A stretch of 64,000 nt of DNA from Bacteroidaceae bacterium (GCA_024688885.1 JAILDV010000035.1:1-64000); one strand, 5' to 3'; positions 44,213 through 54,517 are shown, numbered from the stretch's first letter. Program-made: numbers and translations. The notes: generated from the sequence alone by a model not told the origin.

Positions 44213-45547
44213 ATGGAACGTAAAGCACGGATTAGAGCAATCTTCACATTGTCGTACCCCATTGTCATTGCGCAGGTGGGCGGTATCTTTCAAGGATGGG
44301 CAGACACCATCATGGTGGGGCAGTATGGCACTCCTGAATTGTCCTCTGCAGGATTCGTCAACAATGTCTTCAATCTGTGCATCTTTTTCTTGCTTGGCAT
44401 CTCGTATGCCACGACACCGATTGTGGGAAATTATTTCAGTCAGGGAAAATATGGAAAGGTGTTGAGCACGTTTCGCGACAGCAATGTCGTCAACCTTCTT
44501 GCCAGTTTCTTCATCATCGCGTTGCTGTTCATTCTCTATCTCAACATAGACCATCTTGGACAGCCTGTTGAATTGCTCCCTCTGATACGTCCTTATTTCC
44601 TTGTGCTACTTGTCTCTTTGCCATTCATGTCACTGTTCAATTCCATGAAGCAGTTTCTGGATGCATTGGGTGACACCAAGACTCCCATGTGGGTGATGCT
44701 TGGTGGCAACATCCTCAACCTCATCCTCAACTACGTGTTCATTTTCACGCTCGATATGGGACTGTTGGGCGCTGGTATTGCCACGCTGATTTCCCGTGCG
44801 GTGATGCCCCTCGTCATCTACGTGATTATCAAACGGGGAAAGTTGCTTCGTTCCCCCAATTTCGTGAATGCTGAAAAGGATGTGGACAAAGATGGTGTGC
44901 AGTCTCTTTTCAAGTTGGGACTTCCCATCTCCATCCAGTTGTGTCTTGAAGCAGGTTCTTTCAATGTGGTTGTCATTTTCTTGGGATGGATAGGCGCTGC
45001 AGCATTGGCAGCCCATCAGATTATGAATACCGTTTGCACCCTCGCTTTCATGGTTTATTATGGAATCGGTGCAGCTGCAGCCATCCGCATTGCCTATTTC
45101 CGAGGACAAGGCGAGTGGGAGGAGGTGCGTAAGACTGCCAGCACCGCCTTTTGGATGTGCCTTTCTTCGGGCGTGGTTATCATTACTGCCATTTGCTTGC
45201 TGAGTCCACAAATAGCTTCTCTCTTCACCACCGATGAAGAGGTCACCATGCTGTTCTTCTCATTCCTGCCTTGTATGGTTTGTTACCAGGCGGGTGATTG
45301 TCTTCAGGTTATCTATGCTAATGCCCTTCGTGCCGTTGAGCATGTGCGTGCCATGATGCTTTCTGCCTTCATAGCCTATTGCCTCATCAGCGTCCCCCTT
45401 GCTTATGTGTTCGCATTCCCGTTAGGAATGGGTGCCGTAGGTGTTTGGTGGTCATTCCCCTTTGGACTTTCATTTGCAGGATTTTCCTACTATGCTCTCT
45501 TTCATCGTTTAACCAAGAAGCAGTCTTCCATCCCTGACACTTTCTGA
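44213..45547 (+). CDS. MATE-family multidrug/Na+ antiporter
   Basis: 444 residues with twelve helices in two halves. P-I-V-I-A-Q-V-G-G and M-V-G-Q-Y-G near the start and the repeated P-I-S-I-Q in the second half are MATE features. I use ATG 44213 instead of TTG 44198. It follows the DUF6057-like gene closely and may be cotranscribed. Confidence 0.88.
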   Translation: MERKARIRAIFTLSYPIVIAQVGGIFQGWADTIMVGQYGTPELSSAGFVNNVFNLCIFFLLGISYATTPIVGNYFSQGKYGKVLSTFRDSNVVNLLASFFIIALLFILYLNIDHLGQPVELLPLIRPYFLVLLVSLPFMSLFNSMKQFLDALGDTKTPMWVMLGGNILNLILNYVFIFTLDMGLLGAGIATLISRAVMPLVIYVIIKRGKLLRSPNFVNAEKDVDKDGVQSLFKLGLPISIQLCLEAGSFNVVVIFLGWIGAAALAAHQIMNTVCTLAFMVYYGIGAAAAIRIAYFRGQGEWEEVRKTASTAFWMCLSSGVVIITAICLLSPQIASLFTTDEEVTMLFFSFLPCMVCYQAGDCLQVIYANALRAVEHVRAMMLSAFIAYCLISVPLAYVFAFPLGMGAVGVWWSFPFGLSFAGFSYYALFHRLTKKQSSIPDTF

Positions 45548-45557
45548 TTTTGGGGCG

Positions 45558-48140
45558 CTAAACATTCTCCAGTTCCTTCTTGAGAAAAGCCGCGGTAATA
45601 CCTTTCCCGCTTTTTGCTACAGCCTCTGGTGTGCCAGTCACTACCACGGTGCCACCTTCTCTTCCTCCTTCGGGACCCATATCAATAATGTGGTCTGCAA
45701 GTTTGATGACATCAAGGTTGTGCTCAATGACAATGACGGTGTTACCTTTATCGACGAGACGGTTCAACACCACCATGAGGGTACGGATGTCCTCAAAGTG
45801 CAGTCCTGTGGTAGGCTCGTCGAGAATGTAGAGTGTCTTGCCTGTGTCTTTCTTGGCAAGCTCGGTAGCGAGTTTCACACGTTGGCTCTCACCACCGCTG
45901 AGGGTGCTGGAGGGTTGCCCCAGTTTGATGTAGCCGAGTCCTACGTCTTGCAACACCTTGATTTTTTGGAGAATCTTCGGTTGGTTCTCGAAAAACTCCA
46001 CTGCCTGATTGATGGTCATGTCAAGCACATCGGAGATGCTTTTCCCCTTGAAGCGCACTTCCAAAGTTTCACGGTTGTAGCGTTTGCCATGACATGCCTC
46101 GCAAGGCACGAGCACATCAGGCAGAAAGTTCATCTGTATGGTCTTATAGCCATTGCCGCCACAAACTTCACATCGTCCACCTGCCACGTTGAAGGAGAAG
46201 CGCCCCGGCTTGTAAGCACGCATCTTCGACTCTGGCATTTCAACAAAGAGTTTACGGATGTCCGTGAAAACATCGGTGTAGGTGGCAGGGTTGCTTCGAG
46301 GGGTGCGACCAAGGGGCGACTGATCCACGCTCACTACCTTGTCAATGTTTTCAAGTCCTTCAATTTTATCAAAATTAAGCGGCTCTTGATGAGAGTGATA
46401 GAAATATTGGCTCAAGTAAGGCTGCAAGGTTTCGTTAATCAATGTTGACTTTCCGCTTCCACTCACTCCGGTCACACACACCAGCATTCCAAGTGGAATC
46501 TCCACACTCACATCTTTCAGATTGTTGCCCTTGGCTCCGACGATGCGCAGGGTTTTTCCATTGCCCTTTCTCCGATGGTCTGGCACCTCTATTTTTTCCT
46601 TGCCGTTGAGAAAACGTGAAGTGAGGGTGTCGGTCTTCAACATGTCCTTTGGAGTTCCCTGAAAGACCACTTCACCGCCTTTCCGTCCAGCCATGGGACC
46701 CATATCCACAATATAGTCAGCATTGAGCATCATGTCCTTGTCGTGCTCCACCACAATCACGGTGTTGCCCTCATCGCGCAGTTCCTTCAGCGAATGGATG
46801 AGCCGCACATTGTCGCGCTGATGCAGCCCGATGCTCGGTTCATCCAAGATGTAGAGCACATTCACCAGCTTCGTGCCAATCTGAGTGGCAAGGCGTATGC
46901 GTTGGCTTTCACCACCGCTGAGACTCACCGAACTGCGTGAGAGACTCAAATAGTGAAGTCCCACGTCCAGAAGAAACTTCAGTCGGGTGCTGATTTCCTT
47001 GATAATCTCATGGGCGATGGCGCGTTGTTTGGAATCCATGTTCTCCTCCACGGTGGTCACCCAGTCATACAGTTGTTGCAACTCCATGTCAGACACTTCG
47101 CTGATGTTCTTGCCATCAATGCGGAAATGCAGTGCCTCCTTATTCAGGCGTTTGCCACCACATTCTGGACACACCACCATCTTGTCAACCGACTCTTCCC
47201 ACTTGCGCGCCCACTCCTTCTGTTCTTCTATGCCAAGGCTTTGCACATAGTTCGCCATTTCCTGATAATCCACATTGTTGATGTCAACAGCAGGCACCAC
47301 ACCCAGCCCTTTGCAGTGTGGACAGGCGCCCTGTGGAGAGTTGAACGAGAAATTGTTGGGGGCAGGGTCACGGTAACACAAGCCAGTGGTGGGGCACATG
47401 AGCTTCTTCGAAAAATGCTTCAAGTCACTTGTCTCTTTGTCAACCACCATCACCTGTCCTTCTCCCATCTTCATCGCCACTTCAAGGCTCTTTTTCAGCC
47501 GTTCCTCGTCCTTGTCGTTGACGGCGAGCTTGTCAATGACCACTTCAATGTCGTGGTTCTTGTATCTGTCCACCTTCATCCCTTCTGTCACATCCACGAT
47601 TTCTCCATCCACACGGGCATAAAGATAGCCCTTCTTTCGGATGCTGTCAAAGAGTTCTCGGTAGTGTCCTTTTCTGCTTTGCACCACAGGTGCCAGAAGG
47701 AAAATGCGCTTGCCGTTGTACTGTTCCAAGAGCAACCGCATCACATCTTCTTCGGTGTATTTGACCATTTTCTCCCCTGTCTCATAGCTGAAAGCTTCGC
47801 CAGCACGGGCATAGAGCAATCGCAGATAGTCATAGACCTCCGTCACCGTTCCAACTGTTGAACGCGGGTTCTTGTTGGTGGTTTTCTGTTCAATGCTGAT
47901 GACAGGAGAGAGTCCGCTGATTTTATCCACATCAGGACGTTCCATCCCTCCCAGAAAATTGCGGATATAAGCACTGAAGGTCTCGATGTACCGTCTCTGA
48001 CCTTCAGCGAAAATGGTGTCGAATGCCAGCGATGACTTGCCGCTGCCGCTCAACCCTGTGATGACCGTCAAACTGTTGCGAGGAATCTCCACATCCACAT
48101 TCTTCAGGTTGTGAACCCTCGCCCCTTCAATCTTGATCAT
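45558..48140 (-). CDS. UvrA-like excinuclease ATPase (short paralog)
   Basis: 860 residues, against about 940 for UvrA. Two ABC ATPase domains with G-L-S-G-S-G-K-S (29-36) and G-V-S-G-S-G-K-S, signature L-S-G-G-E-S-Q-R twice, and a zinc module C-E-V-C-G-G-N-G...C-E-A-C-H-G. It lacks a C-P-x-C pair in the first insertion, where it reads E-A-F-S-Y-E-T-G. It is likely a UvrA paralog (UvrA2 type) rather than the main repair protein. It overlaps its upstream gene by four bases (ATGA). Confidence 0.85.
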   Translation of the reverse strand: MIKIEGARVHNLKNVDVEIPRNSLTVITGLSGSGKSSLAFDTIFAEGQRRYIETFSAYIRNFLGGMERPDVDKISGLSPVISIEQKTTNKNPRSTVGTVTEVYDYLRLLYARAGEAFSYETGEKMVKYTEEDVMRLLLEQYNGKRIFLLAPVVQSRKGHYRELFDSIRKKGYLYARVDGEIVDVTEGMKVDRYKNHDIEVVIDKLAVNDKDEERLKKSLEVAMKMGEGQVMVVDKETSDLKHFSKKLMCPTTGLCYRDPAPNNFSFNSPQGACPHCKGLGVVPAVDINNVDYQEMANYVQSLGIEEQKEWARKWEESVDKMVVCPECGGKRLNKEALHFRIDGKNISEVSDMELQQLYDWVTTVEENMDSKQRAIAHEIIKEISTRLKFLLDVGLHYLSLSRSSVSLSGGESQRIRLATQIGTKLVNVLYILDEPSIGLHQRDNVRLIHSLKELRDEGNTVIVVEHDKDMMLNADYIVDMGPMAGRKGGEVVFQGTPKDMLKTDTLTSRFLNGKEKIEVPDHRRKGNGKTLRIVGAKGNNLKDVSVEIPLGMLVCVTGVSGSGKSTLINETLQPYLSQYFYHSHQEPLNFDKIEGLENIDKVVSVDQSPLGRTPRSNPATYTDVFTDIRKLFVEMPESKMRAYKPGRFSFNVAGGRCEVCGGNGYKTIQMNFLPDVLVPCEACHGKRYNRETLEVRFKGKSISDVLDMTINQAVEFFENQPKILQKIKVLQDVGLGYIKLGQPSSTLSGGESQRVKLATELAKKDTGKTLYILDEPTTGLHFEDIRTLMVVLNRLVDKGNTVIVIEHNLDVIKLADHIIDMGPEGGREGGTVVVTGTPEAVAKSGKGITAAFLKKELENV

Positions 48141-48994
48141 GAGCCAGACCCTCCTCCTTCAGTGGTCTCCATGCCCTCACGGAATCCCTGCAACACGTTG
48201 ATGCTTTGTTTAATCTTGTATTTCACACCATCACTTCCCTCTGCTTCGAGGTGCAGGATGTAAACTCCGTTCTTCACATACTCTCCATGATACTTTCCGT
48301 CCCACAGAATCAGTTTGTTCGGTTCTCCTTCCACATGCTGTGCCGTTTCCAGCGTGGTGGAGTGCAGTTTCACTCCCCAGCGGTCAAAGAACTTGGCATC
48401 AAGTTTCACGATGGATTGTGCAGTGATGCGGTACGTGTCGTTGATGCTGTCGTTGTTGGGCGTGAATCCGTCAGGATAAGTCAGTTTTGACTCACTGATG
48501 ACGATGCTGATGGGGTCACTCTCATACTCGATGGTGTCGTTGTTCAGCGAGAAGGTCACATACAGCTTGGCATTGTAGCCTCCCGATTTGGTGAGCGTGT
48601 AGGTGGTGTTTTCCTCAAAACGTGTCACCAGTGGAGACTCCTCAGTTCCATTGTCCTTGGTGCTCCAGATCCTCCATTCACAATGGCTTTTGTAGTTCTC
48701 TGGATTACCGATGTTGGCAAACAGGCGTAGCTCTACAGGAGCCTGTGCCGTTTGTGACTCTCCCGGATTCACCACTACCGTGTCCTCATCATCTATCGAA
48801 TAGAGTAGGATGTAGGGGGCTGCACCTGTTTCGTCAGGGACGGCAGGGATGACTCTCGGGTTGACCTCTTCAGTCTCTTCCGTATCTTGTCTTGTCATGA
48901 TGTCATAAACATCCTGCTCATCAGCTTCCTTGCTGCAAGCCAACAGCATCATGACGCCGCAAATCGCCCATATGAATTTTGTCTTAACGCTCAT
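48137..48994 (-). CDS. Lipoprotein with gliding-motility/T9SS-type C-terminal domain
   Basis: 285 residues from ATG 48994, chosen because M-S-V-K-T-K-F then gives a signal with lipobox L-L-A-C. The C-terminal 90 residues (T-P-N-N-D-S-I-N-D-T-Y-R, F-D-R-W-G-V-K, W-D-G-K-Y-H-G-E-Y-V-K-N-G-V-Y) match the CHU_C/gliding-motility domain used as a type B secretion signal. A glycine/serine tail follows. A combined lipobox and CHU_C domain is less common. Confidence 0.8.
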   Translation of the reverse strand: MSVKTKFIWAICGVMMLLACSKEADEQDVYDIMTRQDTEETEEVNPRVIPAVPDETGAAPYILLYSIDDEDTVVVNPGESQTAQAPVELRLFANIGNPENYKSHCEWRIWSTKDNGTEESPLVTRFEENTTYTLTKSGGYNAKLYVTFSLNNDTIEYESDPISIVISESKLTYPDGFTPNNDSINDTYRITAQSIVKLDAKFFDRWGVKLHSTTLETAQHVEGEPNKLILWDGKYHGEYVKNGVYILHLEAEGSDGVKYKIKQSINVLQGFREGMETTEGGGSGS

Positions 48995-49161
48995 TCTTTT
49001 CTTTCTGTCAATCTGTTCTTTTTGATGCAAATTTAGCTATTCTCTTCTTGAAATCGTACGAATTTCATCTTAAAAACACTCAACAAGCGGTTTTAATTTG
49101 TTCGGAATGGCATTTTTTTACTAATTTTGTGCCCTGAAATCATACGAATACTTAAATAACG

Positions 49162-50847
49162 ATGAAGAAAGTACTTTTATTGTTGATGACTTTCCTGACG
49201 GTCACCGTCATGTTTGCCCAATCTTCAACACAGAAACATGAAGTGCAGTCGGGAGAGACACTTTATAGCATTGCACGCCAGTACAATGTCACCGTAGCGT
49301 CCCTGCTTCAGGTCAATCCGGGAATGGATGCCGATCATATCATGGCAGGACAGAACATCAATATCCCTGCAGGTGCTCAGAAAAGCACAGCAGCCCCTGT
49401 CAATCAGCAGACGGTCAATCTACAGCCTGTGCAGCAGACACAACAGACACAGCAGGCTCCTCCCGTGCAGCAGTCCATTCAGCAACAGGTGCTGCAGCAA
49501 GTGCGCCAGCAGGTACAGGCTCAGCAGGGCATAGAAGTGCCTTCTACACCGAATCGTCCCCGCTACAAGACTATGCACGAGGTGAAGAAAAAGGAAACCC
49601 TCTATTCGATTTCCCGTCAATATGGCATCACAGTGGACCAGCTCGTCGATGCCAACCCCGACTTGAAGAAAACCAAACTGAAGAAGGGTGTTGTGCTGAA
49701 TATCCCATACACCACGGAAGAGAATGCACAGTATCAGGCTGAACAGCAGAAGGTGATAGAAGAGGCTGCCAAGCCCAAGGTGACCATGTACCCCGCCATC
49801 AAGGTGGCAGTCATCCTTCCTTTCTCAAAAGCGGATGAGAAGGTGAGTGCCGAATCTCAGAAGATGATTAACCTTTACCAAGGTTTCCTGCTGGCAGTTG
49901 ATTCCCTGAAGCAGCGCGGATGCAATGTCGAGGTGTTTGCCTACGATGAAGTGAGCCCTGCCACACCCGTTGCCACCATCTTGCAAAAGCCTGAGCTAAA
50001 GGATGTGCAGCTCATCGTGGGACCTATTCGTCAATGGAACTTGAAGAGCGTGGCAGACTTTGCCCATCAGAACAACATCGCTCATGTGGTGCCACTCTCC
50101 AACGACCTTTCGTTGGTCAACGAGCACCCCACAACTTTCCAAGTCAATTCCCACAACTCCCTGCTGTACAATCAGGTGTATAACCGTTTCTGTCTCATCC
50201 ACAAAGACCACAACATCATCTTTGTCAGCATGAACGACAGGGGTGACAACATGTCTTATATAGCCGATTTCAAGAAGGACCTTGATGCAAAAGGCATCAA
50301 ATACAGCAGCGCCACCACCACCGATTTTGCTACGGTGCGTGATGCGTTGAAGGTGGGCACCAACAACGTCATCGTGCCTACGAGCGGTTCGTCATCAGCC
50401 TTCGAAACCTTGTGCAAGAAACTGGACGGACTGAACCTCACCAGCGAATACACGGTGCAGTTGTTCGGCTTCCCCGAGTGGCAAACCCTTTCTGGCAAGC
50501 ATGACAAATACTTGGGCAAGTATCAGTGCCAATTCTTCACCTCATTCTACAGCAATGGTGCATCCACTCGCACACAGCAGTTCAATGGGCGTTTCCGCCG
50601 TTGGTTCAATCAAGACCAGTACAACAGCTTCCCCAAGTATGGAGAATTGGGTTATGATATTGCTGCCTATTTCATCAAAGGACTGAACGAGTTCGGTTCA
50701 TCCTTCTACGACAACCTCCACAACTATTCCTACATCTCCATGGAATTCCCGATGATGTTTGAGAAGAAAAACTCATGGTCAGGCTATCAGAACCGTTCCA
50801 TGATGATTGTGACACATCGTATGGATGGCTCTGTGTTTGTGAGATAA
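49162..50847 (+). CDS. LysM protein with periplasmic-binding-type domain
   Basis: 561 residues, signal peptide to about 20. Two LysM domains (24-68 and about 133-180: Y-S-I-A-R-Q-Y-N-V-T; Y-S-I-S-R-Q-Y-G-I-T) bind peptidoglycan and are joined by a Gln-rich linker. Residues 205-560 resemble the type 1 periplasmic binding fold seen in LpoA and branched-chain amino-acid receptors. A cell-wall synthesis role like LpoA is an inference. Confidence 0.82.
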   Translation: MKKVLLLLMTFLTVTVMFAQSSTQKHEVQSGETLYSIARQYNVTVASLLQVNPGMDADHIMAGQNINIPAGAQKSTAAPVNQQTVNLQPVQQTQQTQQAPPVQQSIQQQVLQQVRQQVQAQQGIEVPSTPNRPRYKTMHEVKKKETLYSISRQYGITVDQLVDANPDLKKTKLKKGVVLNIPYTTEENAQYQAEQQKVIEEAAKPKVTMYPAIKVAVILPFSKADEKVSAESQKMINLYQGFLLAVDSLKQRGCNVEVFAYDEVSPATPVATILQKPELKDVQLIVGPIRQWNLKSVADFAHQNNIAHVVPLSNDLSLVNEHPTTFQVNSHNSLLYNQVYNRFCLIHKDHNIIFVSMNDRGDNMSYIADFKKDLDAKGIKYSSATTTDFATVRDALKVGTNNVIVPTSGSSSAFETLCKKLDGLNLTSEYTVQLFGFPEWQTLSGKHDKYLGKYQCQFFTSFYSNGASTRTQQFNGRFRRWFNQDQYNSFPKYGELGYDIAAYFIKGLNEFGSSFYDNLHNYSYISMEFPMMFEKKNSWSGYQNRSMMIVTHRMDGSVFVR

Positions 50848-50851
50848 GTTG

Positions 50852-51568
50852 ATGATGTTCAGACGTTTCATATTATCTCTTGTTGGATGCCTTACGGTGT
50901 TCCTCGCTGCTGCGCAGGTGGGTGAGCACCGCAACGACCTGTCCATTGGTTTCACAGGTGGCTACACCATGAACAAGATGGACTTCGTGCCAAAAATCAA
51001 GCAGTCGCAGAAGGGTTCCGTGATGTTCGGCTTCTCCTCCCGTTATGTCTGCGAGAAATACTTCACCACCATCTGTGCCGTAGCCCTCGAAGTGCAATAC
51101 AACAATCTCGGATGGGAAGAAGTGATTGAGGACGGTTCCAACAACACCTACAAGCGCGACTGGCACTTCATCGAGATGCCTATCCTCATGCAGATGGGGT
51201 GGGGACGTGAGCGTCGTGGATTCAAGTTCCTGTTTGAGGCAGGTCCTCAAGTGGGACTTTATCTTTCCGGCAAAGAACATCGTGGCGGTGCCACATGGGA
51301 TGTGTCTCACCGTCCTAACGGCGTTGTCTATCAGTACGGGAAAGACCCTGACAATAAGTTTGACTACGGCATTGCAGCAGGTCTTGGCTTGGAATTCTCG
51401 TCCCCCATCGGTCATGTCCTTCTGCAAGGACGCTACTACTATGGTTTGGGCGATATGTACGACAACAGCAAACGGGGCAAATTCGGACGTTCTGCCAACC
51501 AGACCATCTTGGTCAAGATGACCTATCTCTTCGACCTCATTCGCACAAAAGGCGACAATATCAAATAA
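50852..51568 (+). CDS. PorT-like outer-membrane beta-barrel protein
   Basis: About 238 residues with signal peptide (F-L-A-A-A-Q) and eight to ten amphipathic strands, ending in V-K-M-T-Y-L-F. Similar to the PorT family of Bacteroidota, which includes T9SS components and general barrels. Start is ATG 50852, four bases after the LysM gene's stop. Confidence 0.75.
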   Translation: MMFRRFILSLVGCLTVFLAAAQVGEHRNDLSIGFTGGYTMNKMDFVPKIKQSQKGSVMFGFSSRYVCEKYFTTICAVALEVQYNNLGWEEVIEDGSNNTYKRDWHFIEMPILMQMGWGRERRGFKFLFEAGPQVGLYLSGKEHRGGATWDVSHRPNGVVYQYGKDPDNKFDYGIAAGLGLEFSSPIGHVLLQGRYYYGLGDMYDNSKRGKFGRSANQTILVKMTYLFDLIRTKGDNIK

Positions 51569-51574
51569 ATAACC

Positions 51575-52399
51575 ATGGCTCGAAAACTATTCTGCGAAAT
51601 CTCTCCATTCACTTACCGTCTGTCCACGGAGAAGGAAATCTTGAAGCGTCATGTCAAGGACATGCTCAACGGTGTCCGCTTTGCTAAGGAACGCACCCAA
51701 GACTCTCTTCCTGTGGTCATCTATCGCCACAATTCTCTCATCCGTCGCCGTTTGGGCAATGTGGATATGCAGTTGCAGGAAAACAAGGCGGTCAACCTCG
51801 CATTGGCAGTCAAGCACATCGACGGACTGCTCATTCATCCCGGAGAGACCTTCTCCGTATGGAGACTCATCGGGCGCACCACAGAGATCCGAGGCTATAA
51901 GGAAGGACTCACCATCACGCATGGAAAGCCCTGCAAGGGCATCGGAGGCGGCATGTGCCAGCTCTCCAACCTCATCCACTGGATGGTGCTCCACAGCGAC
52001 CTCACCATCACGGAACATCATCATCACGATGCCCTTGACCTCTTTCCCGATCATGGCCGCCAAATCCCATTCGGTACAGGCACCAGCATCTCCTACAACT
52101 ACATCGACTACAGGGTGAAGAATGAAACCTCCAACACCTATCAGTTGAGGCTTCATGTCGATGACGAATATCTCTGCGGTGAACTTCGTGCTGTCGAACA
52201 GTTGCCGCACACCTTCCACATTCATGCTGAAGGCGAATACTTCTCACGGGAGGATGGGGTAGTGTATCGCAATGGAGAAGTCTATCGCGACACCATTGAC
52301 CGCATTTCCGGTGAATGTGTGGATAGCCAACTCATTCGCACCAACCATGCACGTGTCATGTACGAATGTCCTCCAGACATGGAAATACAGGAGAAATAA
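51575..52399 (+). CDS. VanW-family protein
   Basis: 274 residues with no signal peptide. G-E-T-F-S-V-W-R-L-I-G, G-L-T-I-T-H-G-K-P-C-K-G-I-G-G-G-M-C-Q-L-S-N and the histidine run E-H-H-H-H-D define VanW. The function is unknown; some members lie in vancomycin-resistance clusters, but no van genes are here. Six bases behind the barrel gene. Confidence 0.88.
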   Translation: MARKLFCEISPFTYRLSTEKEILKRHVKDMLNGVRFAKERTQDSLPVVIYRHNSLIRRRLGNVDMQLQENKAVNLALAVKHIDGLLIHPGETFSVWRLIGRTTEIRGYKEGLTITHGKPCKGIGGGMCQLSNLIHWMVLHSDLTITEHHHHDALDLFPDHGRQIPFGTGTSISYNYIDYRVKNETSNTYQLRLHVDDEYLCGELRAVEQLPHTFHIHAEGEYFSREDGVVYRNGEVYRDTIDRISGECVDSQLIRTNHARVMYECPPDMEIQEK

Positions 52400-52453
52400 A
52401 GTCACTCCTTTCACTCCCATCAACCCAATCTTGCAACAGTACATGGAAAAATA

Positions 52454-52489
52454 TTAGGGTGAGCCACAACGCATAGTGATTCACCCTAA
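52454..52489. other. Hairpin after vanW
   Basis: TTAGGGTGA (52454-52462) pairs with TCACCCTAA (52481-52489). No good T run follows on the plus strand, so it is a weak terminator at best. The rest of 52400-52640 holds nothing I can assign. Confidence 0.4.
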
Positions 52490-52640
52490 CAAAAAATTGC
52501 TTATCTCACGACAAGCAATCTTTACTAACCTTAAAATAAATCTAATACCATGAAAAACACGTGGCAAAGTTACGTACTTCTATCAAGAAATACAATAACT
52601 CCTTCACGAACCCTTCTTTCTTTTAAATTTATTTAACTAA

Positions 52641-52675
52641 AAACAGCACCGTTTTTCTGCAAAACGATGCTGTTT
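52641..52675 (-). terminator. Terminator of the GH8 gene
   Basis: AAACAGCA-C-CGTTTT and AAAACG-A-TGCTGTTT pair with one mismatch around TCTGC; on the minus strand T runs follow. Confidence 0.8.
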
Positions 52676-52695
52676 GTATGATTCGCTGAGTATGC

Positions 52696-54042
52696 TTATT
52701 TCTTCGGGAAAATGATTTGGTAGTTACCGCTCAGGTGCATGAATGCAAACAAGCGGAGCAGACCATCATAGTATGCATCGAAATAGCCATCCTCAAATGG
52801 TACGTGCTTGGCATTCCAGAGTGCATCGACAAACTCCTTGCTCTTGTCATGGCTGCACATCATGGATGCCGCAGCGGTGGTGGCAACAAGACCGATGGAG
52901 TGGCGCAGTTTGCGGAAACCGCCAGCCTGAAGAATCTCGTTCTCCTCGGGAAGAGTGCCGTCTGTGCGGTACTGGTCAACGAAGTCGTTGATACCCTGAG
53001 AGTAGAAGAAGTTCTGAATCTTCTCGCCATACTGCTGCTGCCATTCGCGGTCAGCACAGCTCCATTCATAATCCAGCGTGATGTTCATTGGCACACGCCA
53101 AGAGTCGTAACGGAAGTTGTTGCTGCTGTTGCGGCGACCACCCCAACCCTGCATCTCGCTGCCGTCAAACTGGCACATGTCAGGATTCAGACCTGTCTTC
53201 TCGTTGATGGCCTTGTGGAGGAACTCGCGTGACTTGGCAGCACACTCTTTCCAGTAGTCGGCACGACCATCGTCTGCCCACTTTGCCCACACCTCATAGA
53301 AGGCAGGGATGTGGTAAGATGGGTCTGTGTATGTCTGACCGCCGCCGTCAGGAGTGAAGGTGATGAGTTTGCTGTCAGGGTTGATCAGATACATCTTTTG
53401 TTTCTGTGGAGCTGCATTCTGCTGTTGCTGACCGCCACCGAAACCGCCGAAACCGAAGCCGCCGCGAGGAGCCTCATATTCTTTTGGCATGGTGCAGTTG
53501 AGGATGCGCTGTGCCTCAGCCTTGTAGTTGATGCCCGTATCGTCACCCCAACGGTTGGAAGCGAAAATCAGTGCCGTGATGAAGTAAAGTTCACCGTCAG
53601 AGGCAGCACCGGGAGAGTTCTGCGTACCGTCAGTGCGGCAGCTCCATGCAAAGTAGCCCTCACGAATGCCGTCCTGATGCTGCATGTATTTCTTGCTCCA
53701 TCGCCACAGGCGGTCGAAAATGTCCTTCTTGTTAAACTGCACGGCAATCATCAAGCCGTATGACATGCCCTCTGTACGTGCATCGTGGTTCTTGATGTCC
53801 GACACATAACCCATTGAGTCGCCCACCTCAAAATACACCTTGTTAGGACCATAGAAGCAATCGTTGAACACCTCCTGCAACTTGGCGTCCACGTCCTTCT
53901 TCGAATAACCCATCTCAACGAACAGGTTTCTGTACTTCTTCGTCTCAAACGCTCCCTTCTTCCATGGAGTGGCAGCAAACACCGTCTGTCCCGCCATCAA
54001 CAGACATGCTGCAAGCGCGACCTTAGTCAATAATTTCATCAT
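52696..54042 (-). CDS. Secreted glycoside hydrolase family 8
   Basis: 448 residues with signal peptide (L-L-M-A-G-Q-T-V-F-A-A). D-A-R-T-E-G-M-S-Y-G has the catalytic acid and A-A-S-D-G-E-L-Y-F the conserved Asp, giving a GH8 (alpha/alpha)6 fold. Related Bacteroidota enzymes release xylose from the reducing end of xylo-oligosaccharides; the specificity here is not shown. An inserted G-F-G-G-F-G-G-G-Q-Q-Q-Q loop near 200 is unusual. Confidence 0.87.
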   Translation of the reverse strand: MMKLLTKVALAACLLMAGQTVFAATPWKKGAFETKKYRNLFVEMGYSKKDVDAKLQEVFNDCFYGPNKVYFEVGDSMGYVSDIKNHDARTEGMSYGLMIAVQFNKKDIFDRLWRWSKKYMQHQDGIREGYFAWSCRTDGTQNSPGAASDGELYFITALIFASNRWGDDTGINYKAEAQRILNCTMPKEYEAPRGGFGFGGFGGGQQQQNAAPQKQKMYLINPDSKLITFTPDGGGQTYTDPSYHIPAFYEVWAKWADDGRADYWKECAAKSREFLHKAINEKTGLNPDMCQFDGSEMQGWGGRRNSSNNFRYDSWRVPMNITLDYEWSCADREWQQQYGEKIQNFFYSQGINDFVDQYRTDGTLPEENEILQAGGFRKLRHSIGLVATTAAASMMCSHDKSKEFVDALWNAKHVPFEDGYFDAYYDGLLRLFAFMHLSGNYQIIFPKK

Positions 54043-54101
54043 TTTTTCTTTTGTTTGTCGGTTTAGATTTGAATAAATATAGAATTTGCAAATTGTTTAC
54101 A

Positions 54102-54268
54102 TTTAAGTTTCGCAAGTGCTCAACTTCTTTGGAGTTAAGGAGTGAGAGAAGTGAGCGCTTCGCTTAGTTGACAATTGACAGTTGACAATTAGGCTGACGC
54201 GATGCTTACACCCCGCATGGCAATTCCTCATTCCTAATTCCTCATTCCTAATTCCTCATTCCTAATTC
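54102..54268. repeat. Dispersed intergenic repeat, copy 2 (inverted relative to copy 1)
   Basis: Reverse complement of the 8872-9020 element: AAGTTTCGCAAGTGCTCAAC, TTCTTTGGAGTTAAGGAG, GCTTCGCTTAG, TTGACAATTGACAGTTGAC, CCCGCATGGCAA, then ATTCCTAATTCCTC runs. Copy 2 has about 15 extra bases. The rest of the gap 54043-54517 holds no gene I can support. Confidence 0.85.
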
Positions 54269-54517
54269 GGAGTAGCTTCGATTACTTCGTCACTTCCGAA
54301 AGTTAAGTTGAGTTTTATAATAAAAAGACCTATATTGCCACAAATAGTTTAAAAATCCAACAAATTTATTCTTGTTGTGTTAAAAATTCAACAAAAGCGA
54401 GTATTTTGTTTGGTCAGTCGTTAATAAAACTTTAATTTTGCCCTTGCAATCTATCGCGGGAAGTATAAAAGTTTACTTTTACCACATTTGAATACAAACA
54501 AAAACCTATACTGTTTT

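Noticed and set aside
51575-52399. Vancomycin-resistance cluster
   Set aside because: Only a VanW-family protein is present; none of vanH, vanA/B, vanX or the two-component genes.
52454-52489. Intrinsic terminator for the vanW operon
   Set aside because: Good hairpin but no T run after it on the plus strand; listed only as a hairpin.
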